Source: Odontesthes bonariensis
Taxonomy: Eukaryota > Chordata > Actinopteri > Atheriniformes > Atherinopsidae
Direction of reading: 5' to 3'
NCBI RefSeq assembly: GCF_027942865.1
Contig: NC_134526.1
Location: 12,308,284 to 12,372,283 of the forward strand
Length of the DNA: 64,000 bases
Part shown: positions 13,941 to 26,996 of the stretch, piece by piece
Layout of the letters: the number at the start of each line of letters is the position of its first letter
How positions within the stretch are numbered: position 1 is the stretch's first letter
Made by a program: the position numbers and the translations under genes
The notes under the pieces: generated by a model
Told to the model about the DNA's origin: nothing
The model's input: only the letters and a program-made list of their open reading frames with translations
Database searches by the model: none

Positions 13941-16486
13941 TTAAGCTTTGAAGCATTTTTATTTCTTCATGGAGCAACAAAAGATGAGATTTAGCATTCA
14001 GATCTGAATTCAGGAAGTTTATTAGCAAATGTTTCGATGCATCTTGCCTTTTGATTCCATCTCCCACACCCCTCTGTCAGAATCTGCCAGCTAGTGTACA
14101 GAAACATAACCCGTACCATTGCTTTTTTTATTGAAAAAGCTCAGATCATTACTTATCCAATCTGCTTAAGTAAACAGTAGGTCAACTCGTAGATTAAAAC
14201 CGATGGATTCGTAGATCATTCCTCATGAATCTCAAAAAAAAAAAAAAAAAAATACAGAAGTTGCCACTTTATACGACTACTGCAGTGCAAATGTAGGAAT
14301 TGCTTATAGTTCCCCCCAACGCCTGTGTTCATTTTCATACCAGGGATACCTTTGATTCACCTACTAAATATATGCCCCCCTCCCAAAAAAATAAATAGTA
14401 ACTACCACACTTAAAGTATCTGAATGGTTCTCTGAAAAGACTGTGCTTGCATACATTGACATGTTTGTTGTAGGCAATAATGCTCACTTTTCTGTTCTGA
14501 ACACACTTACAATATTTTTTCCTTCATCCTGGAAAAATAAATGTTAATATTTAAGGGAAAACATCCATGTTAAACCCTCAAAAGCGTCTATTCAAATAAC
14601 TAACTATACCTAAAAAGACTCTGTACATAGACTCCTTTTTGAATAAGTTCACAAAGAATGATGAATTTAAATAACATTTACTTGCGCACATCACACACAC
14701 GCATACAGAGACAATCATGGTGGTACAGATGAGAGGATAGCCGTCAAAGTCCAATCAATTAAACGCAATGATGAACATACTGTACAGCTGCATCTCTTGG
14801 TCCATACACAACATGAGCAGTCTGCTGTGGTGTCACTCTGAAACATCAGCTGTCAAACATACAGGAAAAAACAAACAATGAGCAGCATTTATCGTTCAAA
14901 ACACATGACCATGGCCAGGTAGGATTCAAGAAAACAGATGTTTTGGACTCCGGAACAACAACAAAAAAAAAAAAAAAAAAAAAAAAAAGATCAAGCTTTA
15001 ACTATTTACACAGCAAATAACACAGAAATGGTAAATGTAGATGGAAGCCAACACAGGGTGGGATGATCTCACAAAACATCATTAAGGCTCAAGTGTAGCT
15101 GCTTTCTCTAGCAGAAGTCAGAGGTAATGGGTTTTCACAATCAACCTGTCAACCAGTTAATTAGTAAAACAAAAAAAACAAAAAAGAAAATAAATAAATT
15201 AAATGAGAAACAACAGCCATGTCACTGACCAATCATCTGCCACCAGCTTCCATTAGCATGTCCCTGGACAGAGCCAACTCCCACCATTGCAGGAAAGCTT
15301 GAAACACAGGCTGCACTCATTCTAGCCACCACGCACTCAAGTGGAAGAGCCAATTCAGCCTCTTGCTGATGAGAACACAAATGTTACTGTATTCACTGTG
15401 CGCTGGCAGCACGACAGGCGTCACAGCCCCAACCAACCAGCTCTACCAATAAGCTGTGGCGTTTGGTTTTTACGACATTCATCCCAAAAAAGAAGAAAAA
15501 AAAAAAAGAAAAGAAATGAAGGAAAAAAAAAAAAAAAAAAGGAATCAACGCAACTTCGCAAGACAGTCACACACAAAAATATTTGACTCCTGGGGCAATG
15601 AGTGTGAGGAGACTGAATGGCATCTTTTACAGGTGTTAGGATTGTGACCGGTGTCCTCCAAGTGCATCACTCGACAACCGGTGCAGAGAACAGCATCCAT
15701 AAAAAACAGGTTGGAGGGTGTGCATCAAAAGACAACGTGGAAAAGTTAAGGCTCCAGAAAAACATCCCAGAATGATTTAAATAAAAAGCTTTACCTTATA
15801 ATACATCATTGGGTACATACAACTAGCAGTATGGATGGAAAGCTGCATGTTCAGCAACAAGAAAAAGCCTGAATCCAGAAATGGTTTAACAGCAAAATAT
15901 ACAACCCTGTGGCAAGAAGGGGAAAACAAAACACCATCTCAAAACAACAAACTGAACTTTTTACATTAAGTAAGGAAATATCAACCATTATAAAAAGCAG
16001 CACGAGGCTGTCACTATAAACTGGCCAAACCATCTGTAGATCTGTTGACACACCACACTCAATACAGGGATAGGTCCAAAAAAAAAAAAAAGTAAAATAA
16101 AATAAAAGTAAACTTCAAAGAAAAGACTTCATTAGCTACTTAACCTTTTTTTTTTTTCTCCACTCTGTACAAGTTTAACAGAAAATTTAAAATAATAATA
16201 ATTAAAAAAAAAAAAAGAAAAAAAAAAGTAAAAATTTCATTTACAAAGCACAGTAAAATAAAACTACACACAAAAAAGGAAAGAAAAACAATGTACACAA
16301 AGAATTCCCTTGGAGTGAAATAACTGTCAAGACAGCAACAGGCTTCACTCCACGGCGCCCTCTGGGGGTTACTCAAAGGAGTACAGGACTAATCCAAGGA
16401 CCACCAGGCTATTGAGCCGCTTGGAGATGCCGCTGCGTCCTGGCTGTTGAATGGCTACTCTTACAGCAAGAGGCATTCAGCTGTAT
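13941..16486 (-). other. raver1: Probable raver1 3' UTR
   Basis: The raver1 stop codon ends at 16487, and no clear AATAAA (minus strand) occurs close to it. The first well-placed signals are at 14127-14132, 14018-14023 and 13958-13963, which would give a 3' UTR of about 2.4-2.5 kb. The stretch holds several poly-A/T runs (14976-14988, 15481-15540, 16080-16092, 16141-16220) and no coding frame. The exact end is a guess; the transcript could stop earlier at a variant signal. Confidence 0.5.
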
Positions 16487-17707
16487 TCAGAATATACGCT
16501 TACGCTTAAAGTAGGAGTCTGCATAGTGACCACCGAGGCCTTGGGAATGCTGGCCCACGTAGCCACCCTCAGGGCTCGGCTCCGGAGACGGGATCAACCG
16601 GGAGAACACGCGCTTGTGGCTTCCGATGGGTGTCTAGAATTGACGGGAAAAAAGTCGATGAAGAATTGCTTTTGTATGAGAGCAATGACAGGTAGTTAAG
16701 ATAGTTTGGTAATTACCCTCATAACATTTCCTAGGCCTGGAGGAAAGTTGGTGTTGTGGCTCACAGGAGGCATTCCTACAGCCTGAGGACAGACGACCAA
16801 TTTTCAATGACCTACATTACTTCAACTAAGGCACTCAAAAGTGCAACATCAAATATTGAACACTAGTCTCTAGCACTATCTTATCTAGTTTACAAGTGAT
16901 CAATGGTTCAAAAAGAAAAAAAAAAAAAGGTCTAAAGGTCTCTTAGATGTACCCTATTGAGGTGGGTGGTGGGGAGGCTGCCGTTACTAGAAGCCTCAGG
17001 CCCTGAGCTGAAATATGACGACAGTGGTGGGCTGGAAGGGAAAGCCAAGTGGGAGAACTGCTCACTGTAGTCGTGGTGACGAGAGAGCTGCAGAGAGTAA
17101 CACAGTTTTGAACATGTTGGACTAAGAGGGAGATTCACATTTAATTTATTGACAAAAAAAATTAAATCTTAAAAAATAAGAAGTGCTAGAGCCAGCTGAA
17201 ATAGCTGACTAAAACATACCTCCTGACCAAATCCTGTCAAGGCCCCAGTATCAAGGTTCTCCTGCTGTTCGTACAAGTGGGCCAGAGGATCCTGAGGAGA
17301 AACACCAGATGGGCATCAGCCCACATCACATCATAAAGCCAATTAAATGAGCAACTATGTGCAGGCCACCGTGAATAGTAAAAGCAGCATCCATTAATGT
17401 CACAATATTACAAATGTACACAGACAAAGCAGCAGTAACATTTGTCCTTTACCTGGTGAAGAGGAGGATATTCACAGTTGTAGGAATCCTGGTAACGCAG
17501 GTTATAATTTGGCTGTATGTTATGATGGTTGGACACGTTACTTAGTGTAGGCCTTTTTTTATAGGGATGAGGTCTGCTGCTTGCTCCTGTGGCAGAGAAA
17601 GGGGAGGCAGATATAAGCTGGATATATCTAGCTTACTGCGAGTTGATACAGTAAAGAAGAACAGACTGCCAAGTAGTAAAGTCTGAACCACACAGTGCAA
17701 TAACAAC

Positions 17708-17739
<32 letters not shown>

Positions 17740-18253
17740 TGATAGAGGAATTTGTTAAAAGCATCTCACCTGAGGGAAAGCTGTTGTTGACATTAAGAAA
17801 GGCACTCTGTGGAAGGTTCCCATCCTTTGGAGGATCACCCAGTAAGGATACCTGACATTAAGGAAGATTGTTATCCTTCTTTTCCCCCCCCTGACTTCTT
17901 GCACATCATAGTACAACAAAAACAAAACACTGGACTGAAATACTAAGAGCTGAAAGGACTTGTAACCTCACCCCATGTGCTGTGAGGCCATCTGCCCCCA
18001 TCATGCCACCCATCAGGGGCATGGAGATGCCCGGTAGGGTGGGAGAGGAAGTCTGGGAGAAGCTGCACACTGATGTGGGGGAATCCTGCTCCCTTGCCTG
18101 GGCTCTGCCAATTGGCATCTGCTTTAATGGGGCCCGAGGATCAACACCGCCTAAAGCAAAGAAAAATATGACCCCGACTCATAATCAATGCAATAAATCT
18201 GATCCGTTTAGCTACCTTTCTAGAAAGTTTTCTATTGGGAAAATAAAGGTTTT

Positions 18254-18293
<40 letters not shown>

Positions 18294-20564
18294 AAATTAC
18301 ACTTTATCAGTATGATAGAGCTTTTTAATTCTACTTCACAACATTAACCCTAAAAATAAAATAAATAAATAAATAAACAAATATCATGACCACTATAAGC
18401 AGTGCCAAGCATGACATATGAGCAAAGATGCAGATGTTTACAATCGGAGGGAAGCGAAAACATGCAATTAGTAGCTGAAGGAGCTACAGCTGGAGCTGAT
18501 GGATGTCAAACCTTGAGGGAGATCTCCAAGCAGATGGGCTCCCTGCTGGACGGCCAGAGCAGCCAGAGGATTCTCTCCAATGAGGCCGGCCTGTTGGCAG
18601 AAAGACAGGAGTGTCACAAGAGGGTCACTCTCCCCGACTGCAACACTCATGCAGTGAACACCACTGCTGAACTACATAAGCACTCTTAATCAGCACCCAA
18701 GGTTTACTCACCGCATATCAAATTATGTCCTCACAGAACAGGAATTTACAATTTTGGCACACAATATTGAAGCACACCTACTACATCACTCAGAAGAACC
18801 ACTCAAAAGAACACCCCACACACACACGCAGTCTTAAAAACCTCACACCTTCCTAGAGAGAGCTAACCAGTAGAGGTGAATCTGTTTTCCATCACCAGTC
18901 ACATACAAAGACTGGGACCCATCTAGCTTCAACCTCCACCTCACTTGAAAGCCAAACACTAAACACCATCATCACTCACACAAGGCACTAGAGGGTTTTC
19001 TTTATTGTGCAGCACCTGAGCCCAAAGAAGATGATTTCCCAGAAAGGCTTGCTAATGGCGCAGAGGGATGGAAGAAGGAGAGAGGGGGGGGGGGGGTTGG
19101 GGGGAGAAGCGTGTATGAGTGGGAGAGGATAAATCAAAAACAGGATGAAGGAGTAGCAGGAGGGCACATATCAGAAGAGCCTGAAGGGTAGAAGTACCTG
19201 CTGGACCTTGGCCTGGTTCTGAAGCAGCAGCTGGAGCAGGGCAGCAGAGAGAGCAGGGTTGGCCAGCAATGGCATTGCAGGGGCTGCCCCAAGGAGGCCT
19301 GCACATAAACATCAACAAGATTCACAGCACCGGAACAAATCTTCAATTTAAAATCAATGATCTGGAGCGGCAGCTGAGGAGTCTTTACCTTGTTTATGTG
19401 CCTGTGACAGAGGGTTGAGCAGCATCTTAAGGGTAGCGGGGTTGTTGAGGCCTGTGAGAATCTGCATGGCTGTGGGATCAGGCAAGAGACCTTTGCCCCT
19501 GTTTACAGCCTTGGAGAGCAGAACAAGACAAATAATAAGCACAGGAACTATGACAAACTATAAGGCAGTTGTGTATCCATTTGACTGGAATACCATGGTT
19601 TGGGCTGCAATCAGAGCTGCCAGCATGCTTCGTCCAGGTGGACCGGGGGCACAGAAGGACACCCTTACATGCGTTCCTCCCAGCAGCCTGCCATCTGTGA
19701 GTCGCTGCGCCTCCTCAGCCATCTCCGCAGTGGCAAACTCCAACACAGCAAAACGCCGAAAACTTCCATCTTGTCCCTGAGCCAACTGTGGGCAAGAGAA
19801 ATAAAATGGTCATTGGAATTCCACAATCCTGCTGCCAATGAATACAGTCGATGGACTTTAAGAAAAAATGAAAAAAAAAAATAAAAAAGATTTTCACTTA
19901 AAATACTATGGACATATTTTGGCACAATTTTTGATAAGCGAGACAGAAATTAATGAATAAATCAGATAAGTGCTCACGTCAGCCTCTCATTCTACACTTA
20001 AAAACTTAAACAGTGAGGTCCGTCATTCATTTAGTGAGGCTCATGTAGCATTTGGCAAACTTCAAACCATCCACGACATTTTTAAGCAACATGATTACAT
20101 TTGAACAACTTAAAGGGGAAGTTTGTTGTTGTTTTTTTTTTTTTTTTTTTTAACCTGGACCATATATTGGACTCATTCACTCCGGTAAGGACGTCCATCG
20201 TACTCAAAGTCATCGTCCACGTCGTCAAAATCTGATAAATATCCCGCCATGTTGCACAAAACTAGCAGTAGCAAACTCCGTGTGAAGTTAGCCGACTGTA
20301 ACAGAGCACGGAGTGAATAAGCTGTGCTGCAGCGGCGGTGAAGTCATCCCAGTAGACGCATGTGTAGAAAGCTCCCATAAGCCCCAGATAACAACAACAT
20401 GGCAGCTATGAGCTAACAGTGCAATAGTACACGTTCATTCATTCGCCTTAAAGTATTGGTGAAATAAAGACAGATAATGCCTTATTTTAGAGGCTGAATT
20501 CTCCCTGTTATATGGATATACGTGGCTCTCGAGTGATCTAAACATCATCCAGAAATAAGGTCCA

Positions 20565-20602
<38 letters not shown>

Positions 20603-23197
20603 TCTCCTTTAAAAGAAGAAAAAGTTCTGTGACTAGCAAACTCTTTGCTGGCCATGTGACTTGAGTTTCCTTTAGATATATTTTCTCAACAATCATTCGT
20701 CACACGTTGTCATTGCCAACTTTAACGCAATCTTAAAAAATAAAAAATGTAACCAGCAGAAAACTCTTTCCATGCCCATCATGCTAAAAAGACACCCCTC
20801 TCTCTCATTCCAGAAAAGGCTGCTGAATGACACCACCTGGGGGAGTCAGGTGGTCATCACCATAGAAACCAGCATTAGCTATTGCTATAGACACTTTGAA
20901 TGGCCACATGAAAACTGGGGTAAAGGTGAAAGGTGCTCAAAGATCAAATATGGAGAACAATTTGACAAAATCTTGTCTAAAATATCAAACCAAAACCAAA
21001 AATCCCGACGCCTTTGGGACCAACTTTACCCCCTTCTGATACAGATGGTGGCGCTTAGCTTTCACTAAGCTCCAAAAGCTCTTAATCTGCCCTTTGACTG
21101 CATAAAGCCTCACAAACTGGATGAAGGAACCACCATTATTAAGAGATAGAAGGGCTACAGGTGTCACATTAGGGGTGCATTAATTTTTCTTGATGTAAAC
21201 TGAAATCAGGATAATGTATTCTTCAGAAGTCGGTAACTGAATGAGTAGCAGTGCGTTTGTGTGTAGTAAACCTGACCTGGCAGAACACAGGCGTATGAGT
21301 GTCAGCCAGGGCATTGTGGAGGTCTTGGGCAGTCAGCAGGCTCGGGGGCAGGCGGTCAATGCACAGGCATTTGGAGTGCAGCTGTGGATATGTGAGCGAG
21401 CCCACCTCAGTCCAGTGGACGTACAGCATGCGGGAGCCCAGCTGCTTCCCCAAGAGCTCCGACTTAGCTCTGGCTGCCGAGTCCTTCTTCATGTACTCCA
21501 CAAAGCCATAGCCTTTGGAATGACCTGTGCACGTGCTGTAAACTAGGAAGCAGCGCTCCAAGTTGCCAAAGGGGCGCACCAACTCTTCAAACTGCTGCTG
21601 GGTGAAGGCTCGGGGCAAGTTGGCGATGCACAGCAGAGCGTCAGTCGGCTGCAGCTGCACGGAGATATCCCGGTCCCGAAGCATATGCTGGTGGAACTCT
21701 TTGATGGCACACTGCGCCTGTTCCCCATTGAGTAGTGTCACAAATGCTGAGTGATGAAGGAGGGGAAGAGGTAAATTCAAAATTTAGTGCAATGTGAGGG
21801 AGGGACATTTGCTCAGCCTGCAATAAGAAAAAGATCATCTTTCAAAACCCAGAAGGTCTCAGAGTGCAAAACCTGTTGACACCGTTTCTGCCTCAGCATG
21901 TTTGGTCATGCTGGTGGCACAATGTGAGGGAAAAGCCATCTTTTTCTGCCAGTGATGCTAAACTCGTCTTAGGGACTGACAAGAAGCTCAGGCATTTTAA
22001 ACTGGCTGAGCATCACTGAAAAATAAACTATTAAAAAATGTATTCACAAGTGTATACGTTTTTAAATTATTGGAATTTACTTAATAGCAACGTGACAGAC
22101 TCTAGATATTGTGAAAAAGCACAATGCCACTGGTTTTCTGCCACAACAGCTTAGTAGATACCAGACACAATCTGAATTTACCATCTGGCTCATACTATTT
22201 TGGACCATTATAAGCCACCACTTTCTAGAGAAATGTAGCTCTGCCAATTTGCTAAGCCACCAAAATGACTTTTCTGGGCTGTTTTGATTCATCTATTTTA
22301 ATTAGGAAATCTGTCCAGAATTAAGCTGTGGCTCATAACAAATTCAATTTTTCTGCTGCACTTCAGTGCAACATTGTGACAAGTGAGCTCCACCACTTTT
22401 TAAAAAACTGATCCATCTATCTGGCTGTCATAATGATTAATTACTGGAAACAAATTGACCATCTAAGTCAGAGACATTTTTTTTCTTGAAATGAGCAGTT
22501 AGCAAACTTGTCACACTGTAGCAAATAGGTCCATTCAAATGCAACAGGATTGTTTCCGTGGCTCTTGCTTTTTTTTTTTCTTGCCATTAATAGATTAACA
22601 GGCATTTGCATGTAATCTATAAAGCATTCAGTTTATAGATTAAGTGGTATTTGCAACATGATGGACACTGGAATTAGACCAACCTGTGCCCTTGTATTTG
22701 TCAACAAAGCAGTACTTCAGATCATAACTGCCCAACAGCTCATGGACCTCCTGTAAAAAAAAAAAAAAAAATTTAATTAAAAAAAATGTTTAAATAATTA
22801 TTATTATTTTTATTTTTTTCAAAGGCAATGATTACATCAAGACAGTTACATTTATTAATGCACAGTATAAAACGCCATCAAGTCAGAGGTCATTTGATTT
22901 TCTGTGTTGACAATATTCTGTCGGTGATGTAAAGGATGTTTGTCTAATTGCAGATTTTTATCATCATAATTAACTCGTTCATGTCTACTGGGAAACTACC
23001 AACAAGTGCACCTGTAAGGGGAATGAGAGTTGAATAACTCCTATTGTTCTAGGAAAAATTGTTCTGCGCTGCTTTTACCCATTGACAAACGAGTGGTGAT
23101 GCTCTCTAGCATGTTCTGAAACGGTTTTTTTTTTTTGTCCCTACGCCTTCCATCTTTTGTTATATGGCAGCTCACATCTCGAACTCCCGAAACAACC

Positions 23198-23230
<33 letters not shown>

Positions 23231-24175
23231 TTCCCTGTGAACAATGGTACCGCCCGCAGGCCCACCGCTCCCCACGAGTCAGGCACGTTCCCAAAAAAAA
23301 AAAAAAATTTTTAGCATCTCGACTAAATCATAGTCAGGCTGATACAACCAGACAATATTAACAACAGATGGACTAGTTCAAAATATATAGTGCACCTGTA
23401 TCTCCCTGTACTGATTAGAATAACAGACCATTTGTCTTGCTGGTTTGAGCAAGGAAAGAAAATGTGAAAGTTGCTAATCAGTTACCAACTAGGCCGAATT
23501 GGCAGGTCACACAGGCCACAGTTGACCACTATTGATTTGACAGTTAACTGAGCACCTAGCATTTAACACTAGTTGAGTGAATTGACACACTTAGCCTATC
23601 AAACAATACCATTGAAGTTAAGTAGCTCTCACTAAACTGCATTCTGGCTCTTAAATCAGCTGGAGATACAATTAAGCGATTTAAAAACATACAAACCAAA
23701 GTTAAAAAGGCAACCAAATAGTTAAAGGGCTAGCAGGCTAACGTTGGTAGCAGGGTAGGCATATTGGAGCTAGGCTAACACCAGCCAAAGTGCCCCATTA
23801 ATTGTTCACCCGCTAATGAACATTCAATTTGCAAGCACTTTTTAACCTTACCTGATTACTAATGTCGGGGGGTAAGTTTTTTATGATTATTTTCCTACGG
23901 TTGTAAAACTCCCGACGAGTTCTCTCCAAGCGGCTCTCGATTTCTTCAGGGCTCAGTGATGTCAGGTCCTCGTCGACCCTTCGCTGACACTCGCGTTCCG
24001 GTGTCGCGTCCTCTTCTCCGGGTACGAGTTCAGAATACCGGCGATCTCCGGCCATCCAGTTTTCTTGATTCGCAGCGAGATCGTAATTTCCATTAAGTGG
24101 ACGAGAGACAAAACAGGGCCCAGTGTCTGTGTTTTCATCTCTGCCAGCTGTGCTAACAGACACGGCAGCCGCCAT
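16487..24175 (-). CDS. raver1: raver1, ribonucleoprotein PTB-binding 1
   Basis: RNA-binding protein that in mammals binds PTB as a splicing co-repressor and binds vinculin/alpha-actinin, moving between nucleus and adhesion sites. Fourteen coding exons: 24175-23852, 22750-22684, 21746-21277, 19785-19594, 19509-19389, 19298-19198, 18590-18512, 18150-17972, 17851-17770, 17586-17453, 17291-17220, 17087-16953, 16782-16717, 16633-16487. Together they encode 722 aa with every junction in phase. Three RRM domains lie near residues 95-165, 168-245 and 256-335 (RRM1 motif [11 protein letters not shown]). PTB-binding [S/G][I/L]LGxxP motifs follow: GLLGAAP (392-398), a variant GLIGENP (427-433) and SLLGDPP (513-519). 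The C-terminus, [20 protein letters not shown] then [13 protein letters not shown], nearly matches human RAVER1 and ends in a basic nuclear-localisation-like patch. The start is the first ATG (24175). RAVER2 is excluded by this C-terminus and by the TYK2/ICAM neighbours. Confidence 0.96.
17706..17737. repeat. (AAT)n microsatellite in raver1 intron
   Basis: About ten AAT/ATA trinucleotides in the intron between the coding exons at 17851-17770 and 17586-17453. Simple repeat only. Confidence 0.9.
20110..20612 (-). mobile_element. TTAA-flanked DNA transposon remnant (Kolobok/piggyBac-like) in raver1 intron 3
   Basis: A 503-bp block is bounded by TTAA on both sides (20110-20113 and 20609-20612). 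It has inverted ends: TTAAAGGGGAAGTTT at the left, and AAACTTCTCCTTTAA at the right. TTAA target duplications are typical of Kolobok and piggyBac elements; the AAAGG(A/G)GAAG end looks more like Kolobok, which is inference. Long T and A tracts sit just inside each end. On the minus strand there is a short frame, [14 protein letters not shown] then [11 protein letters not shown] and a stop (about 20173-20252). It resembles the acidic N-terminus of transposon-derived proteins found in many fish. No transposase core remains, so the copy is non-autonomous. Confidence 0.65.
22751..23851 (-). other. raver1: raver1 intron 1
   Basis: This lies between donor CAG|GTAAGG after exon 1 and acceptor TTTACAG before exon 2. 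It holds A/T homopolymers (22754-22771, 23295-23309) and the C31 tract at 23199-23229. I see no gene or exon in it. Confidence 0.85.
23199..23229. repeat. Uninterrupted C31 homopolymer
   Basis: Thirty-one consecutive C on the plus strand, hence G31 in the raver1 transcript sense. Such a tract can fold as a G-quadruplex on one strand and an i-motif on the other. Its reported length is also prone to sequencing and assembly error. Confidence 0.9.
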
Positions 24176-24330
24176 CACTTACTTTGGTGGAAGTTTTATC
24201 TGTCTGGAAAAACTGTCGGATTTGAGCAGTTTAAACAATACACACATGGTCCCAGCGCCGCTTCTCATTGGACGAGAGAAGGATGCATTCTCCATGACTA
24301 CGACGCAACGTAGGCTGGGGGCGTGGTCAC
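24176..24330 (-). promoter_or_regulatory. raver1: raver1 5' UTR and core promoter region
   Basis: Immediately upstream of the raver1 ATG is a short, CpG-containing, TATA-less stretch. It has ATTGG (an inverted CCAAT box) at 24267-24271 and a GC-box-like GGGGGCGTGG at about 24317-24326. This is typical of a housekeeping promoter. The transcription start cannot be placed from sequence alone. Confidence 0.45.
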
Positions 24331-24569
24331 TTCGAGCAAACTTTTTTGGCCTTCACGTAACCCGTGATATATTTTTAAGTACTTATTATAAACATTGGTT
24401 GACACTGTTCCACTGTGTATTCTTTCAAAAATGCTTTCCGATTAAAAAAAAAAAAAAAAAAGTACCCATGATCGAAGACAGTTATATATTTTTTTGATTA
24501 TGATATACCAACAGGGCAATCAGTGGCTCAAAACTTCCAAACACCAGTGTATTCAAATGTACTTATTTA

Positions 24570-24760
24570 TTTAACTTTTTTTTTTTTTTACCAGTTAAGT
24601 CGGTTGAGAACCAATTCTCATTTGCAACGACAACCTGGCCAAGAGGCTGCAGAAAAAGACAAAATATACAAACAGCAATCATAATACAAAAAAGAAAGTT
24701 AAAAAAAAACATTCAAATAGACAAATTAAAAACATTAAAACCATGCTCACACACAATATA
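24570..24760. repeat. Interspersed repeat fragment (SINE-like) with poly-T/poly-A
   Basis: After a T-run come CCAGTTAAGTCGGTTGAGAA and CAACCTGGCCAAGAGGCTGC, then A-rich sequence. From general knowledge, very similar wording (ACCTGGCCAAGA...) recurs in many fish genomes as an interspersed repeat. The family name is not certain. Confidence 0.5.
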
Positions 24761-25601
24761 TACATTACCTTTAACAAGGAAATCCCAGAAGCAAATCAGA
24801 AGCAGGTACTGATCAGAAACTGTAGTTTGTAATGAGTTATTGAAGGCAGATAATGGGATGTAGGTACAGAGCTTTAGCAGGGGGGGGGATTCCAGTTATT
24901 AGAGGCATCAAACTGGAATGAGGAACAGTCAAAGGATCAGACAAGTGCTTAATTGCTCAACTTACTGCCTTGTGCCATATGCATTGTCTGCACCAACATT
25001 CCACAGATAACTTCAGGTTTCTTGGAATAAACCACCCTGACATTCCCAATACAAGAAGGAGAAACTGAACAGAGGGTTACTGAGCACATATGAGTCAGAC
25101 TCTGTGTGTGAACCCATCAAGAAGCACAGAAGAGGGTCCGTGGTCATTTCGGGTGTGCTTTGCCACAGGCAAAGTTGGTGATCTTGAACCAGGGCGTTAT
25201 ACCTAATTAAACTAATTTGATTTGAAGTATTTGTCATACAGTAAGACAGTGACCTCAAGTACACTCACATGCTGAGCAAACACTATTTGAATAATAACAT
25301 GCAGTCAATGAGATCATGGCCATGTCCATCACTCAATTTCAATCACATAGAACTTATTTGGGACGAGCTTGACTGAAGAGTTCAAACCATACAGTCAACA
25401 AATGCACAGCTACTCTGTCTTAAAAATGCATGGGGACATATTTCAGCAAGCTACTGCCAAAGAGGTCAGACTTCGCAGAACTGGGATCAAAGCCAAAGGT
25501 GGTTATATTTAAGAGTCATATGCCCAATGTCTGCAACATTAAACCTCCTTTGCTTGCATTCTTACATTCATAAAGTGTTTTTGCCTTTCCCAACAATATT
25601 T

Positions 25602-25915
25602 TTTGTCTATCCATCGATTTTCGATACCCGCTGAATCCGTCAGTCGGGTCGTGGGGGGGCTGGAGCCAATCCCAGCGGCCATCGGGCGAGAGGCAGGGTA
25701 CACCCTGGACAGGTCGGCAGTCTATCACAGGGCCACACAGAGAAAAAACAACCACACACACTCACACCTAAGGACAATTTTAGAGACACCCATTAACCTA
25801 ACATGCATGTTTTTGGACAGTGGGAGGAAACCAGAGTACCCGGAGAGAACCACACATACACGGGAACATGCAAACTCCACACAGAAAGGCCCCAGCCGGG
25901 AGTTGAATTTGCACA
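25602..25915 (-). repeat. Teleost interspersed repeat, internal part, reverse orientation
   Basis: The block includes GGGTCGTGGGGGGGCTGGAG, GGCAGGGTACACCCTGGACA, TAACCTAACATGCATG and GCAAACTCCACACAGAAAGG. These phrases are hallmarks of one of the commonest fish repeats, whose tail also appears at 4722-4788. It is about 310 bp with no intact ORF. Whether it is a SINE or a LINE 3' fragment cannot be settled here. Confidence 0.75.
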
Positions 25916-26996
25916 TTTGGAGAGTAGTTTAATCAAATATTTAGTGCTCATTAGTGAAGGTTTTCCACTAGTCTTTGAGTGATGTTGAAGAATTAAAAAA
26001 ACAAAACTAAAGGACAGTAACTTGTATTTGTTTACATATTATGTCTATTCATAGCCATAAATGTTGAGACATAGATGCAGAATTTGTTTTAGCAGTTCAA
26101 TGGTCTTCTTAAAAATGCAACACAGGAAAAGAAATTACATGATTGTTGTTGTAATAGTAAAATTGCAGTTCCAAATAGGAATGTAAAAGGTTGTGTTAGC
26201 TGATAGAGCAGTATAATATGCCTTATACACAGAAATTGGTGTATTTAGCCACTAAAAAAAAAAAAATCTGTCTCCAGGGGGCCTCACAGACCAGGCAAGG
26301 ATCAGATGAGCCAATGTTATTTCCAAAAGTCAGCACTTGGAGGAGCCAGTTTCCCTACAATATCAGCACTATGCCCCAGAAAATCTGCTGTTTTTTCCAT
26401 TTTATTCTTCAAATAAGATGTAGAACTTGTAGCAGCTCTATGTATTTGGAAATCCCCCATCTAACCACCCTTTACACCTGTCTGTGGTTGTTATTTTGCA
26501 TGATAGTCTCAATGGTCAGGTCATACTTTTTCCTGCTGTATACTGTCTTATGTTGTTTAAAAAAAAAAAAATCCTTCAGAAACACTTGCAAAATCATTAG
26601 TTGGCATTGCATTTTATGTCAAATGTTTATTTACTGGTATGCATGTGGCTATTTTCACCCAATCCACACACAGTTTTGAGTTATCCATGTGTACAGTAAA
26701 CATTTGTCCAATGATAAAGCAGCGTGCGCGCTCATGTCGCAAGTTGACATGGGTCAAGAAAAGCCTGTTTCATTCATCAATGACCAATTTGCTAAGATTT
26801 TAGTGTAGATGTGGCTTTTATTACTGAAAAACCAAAAGCAGTAAAGCAATTATTATTTGAATTGAAATAAAATTATAACATAACTAGCTGAAGCTTGTTT
26901 CATACAGTACATCCGATGAAACGTTTATCTGATCAACACATTCTGTAAGAAATTTTCAATTAACTGATCTTAAATAAAAGGAAAGGTGGGAAATCA

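Larger units (their letters stand above)
24331..26996. other. Intergenic spacer between raver1 and tyk2
   Basis: 2.7 kb between the raver1 promoter and the inferred poly(A) signal of tyk2. It is AT-rich and holds two recognisable repeat fragments, listed separately. I see no gene. Confidence 0.7.

Noticed and set aside
15341-15647. Lysine-rich plus-strand frames in the raver1 3' UTR
   Set aside because: They are produced by translated poly-A tracts.
21223-21780. Plus-strand frames of 60-101 codons opposite raver1 exon 3
   Set aside because: They are antisense shadows of a real RRM-coding exon with no start context or homology of their own.
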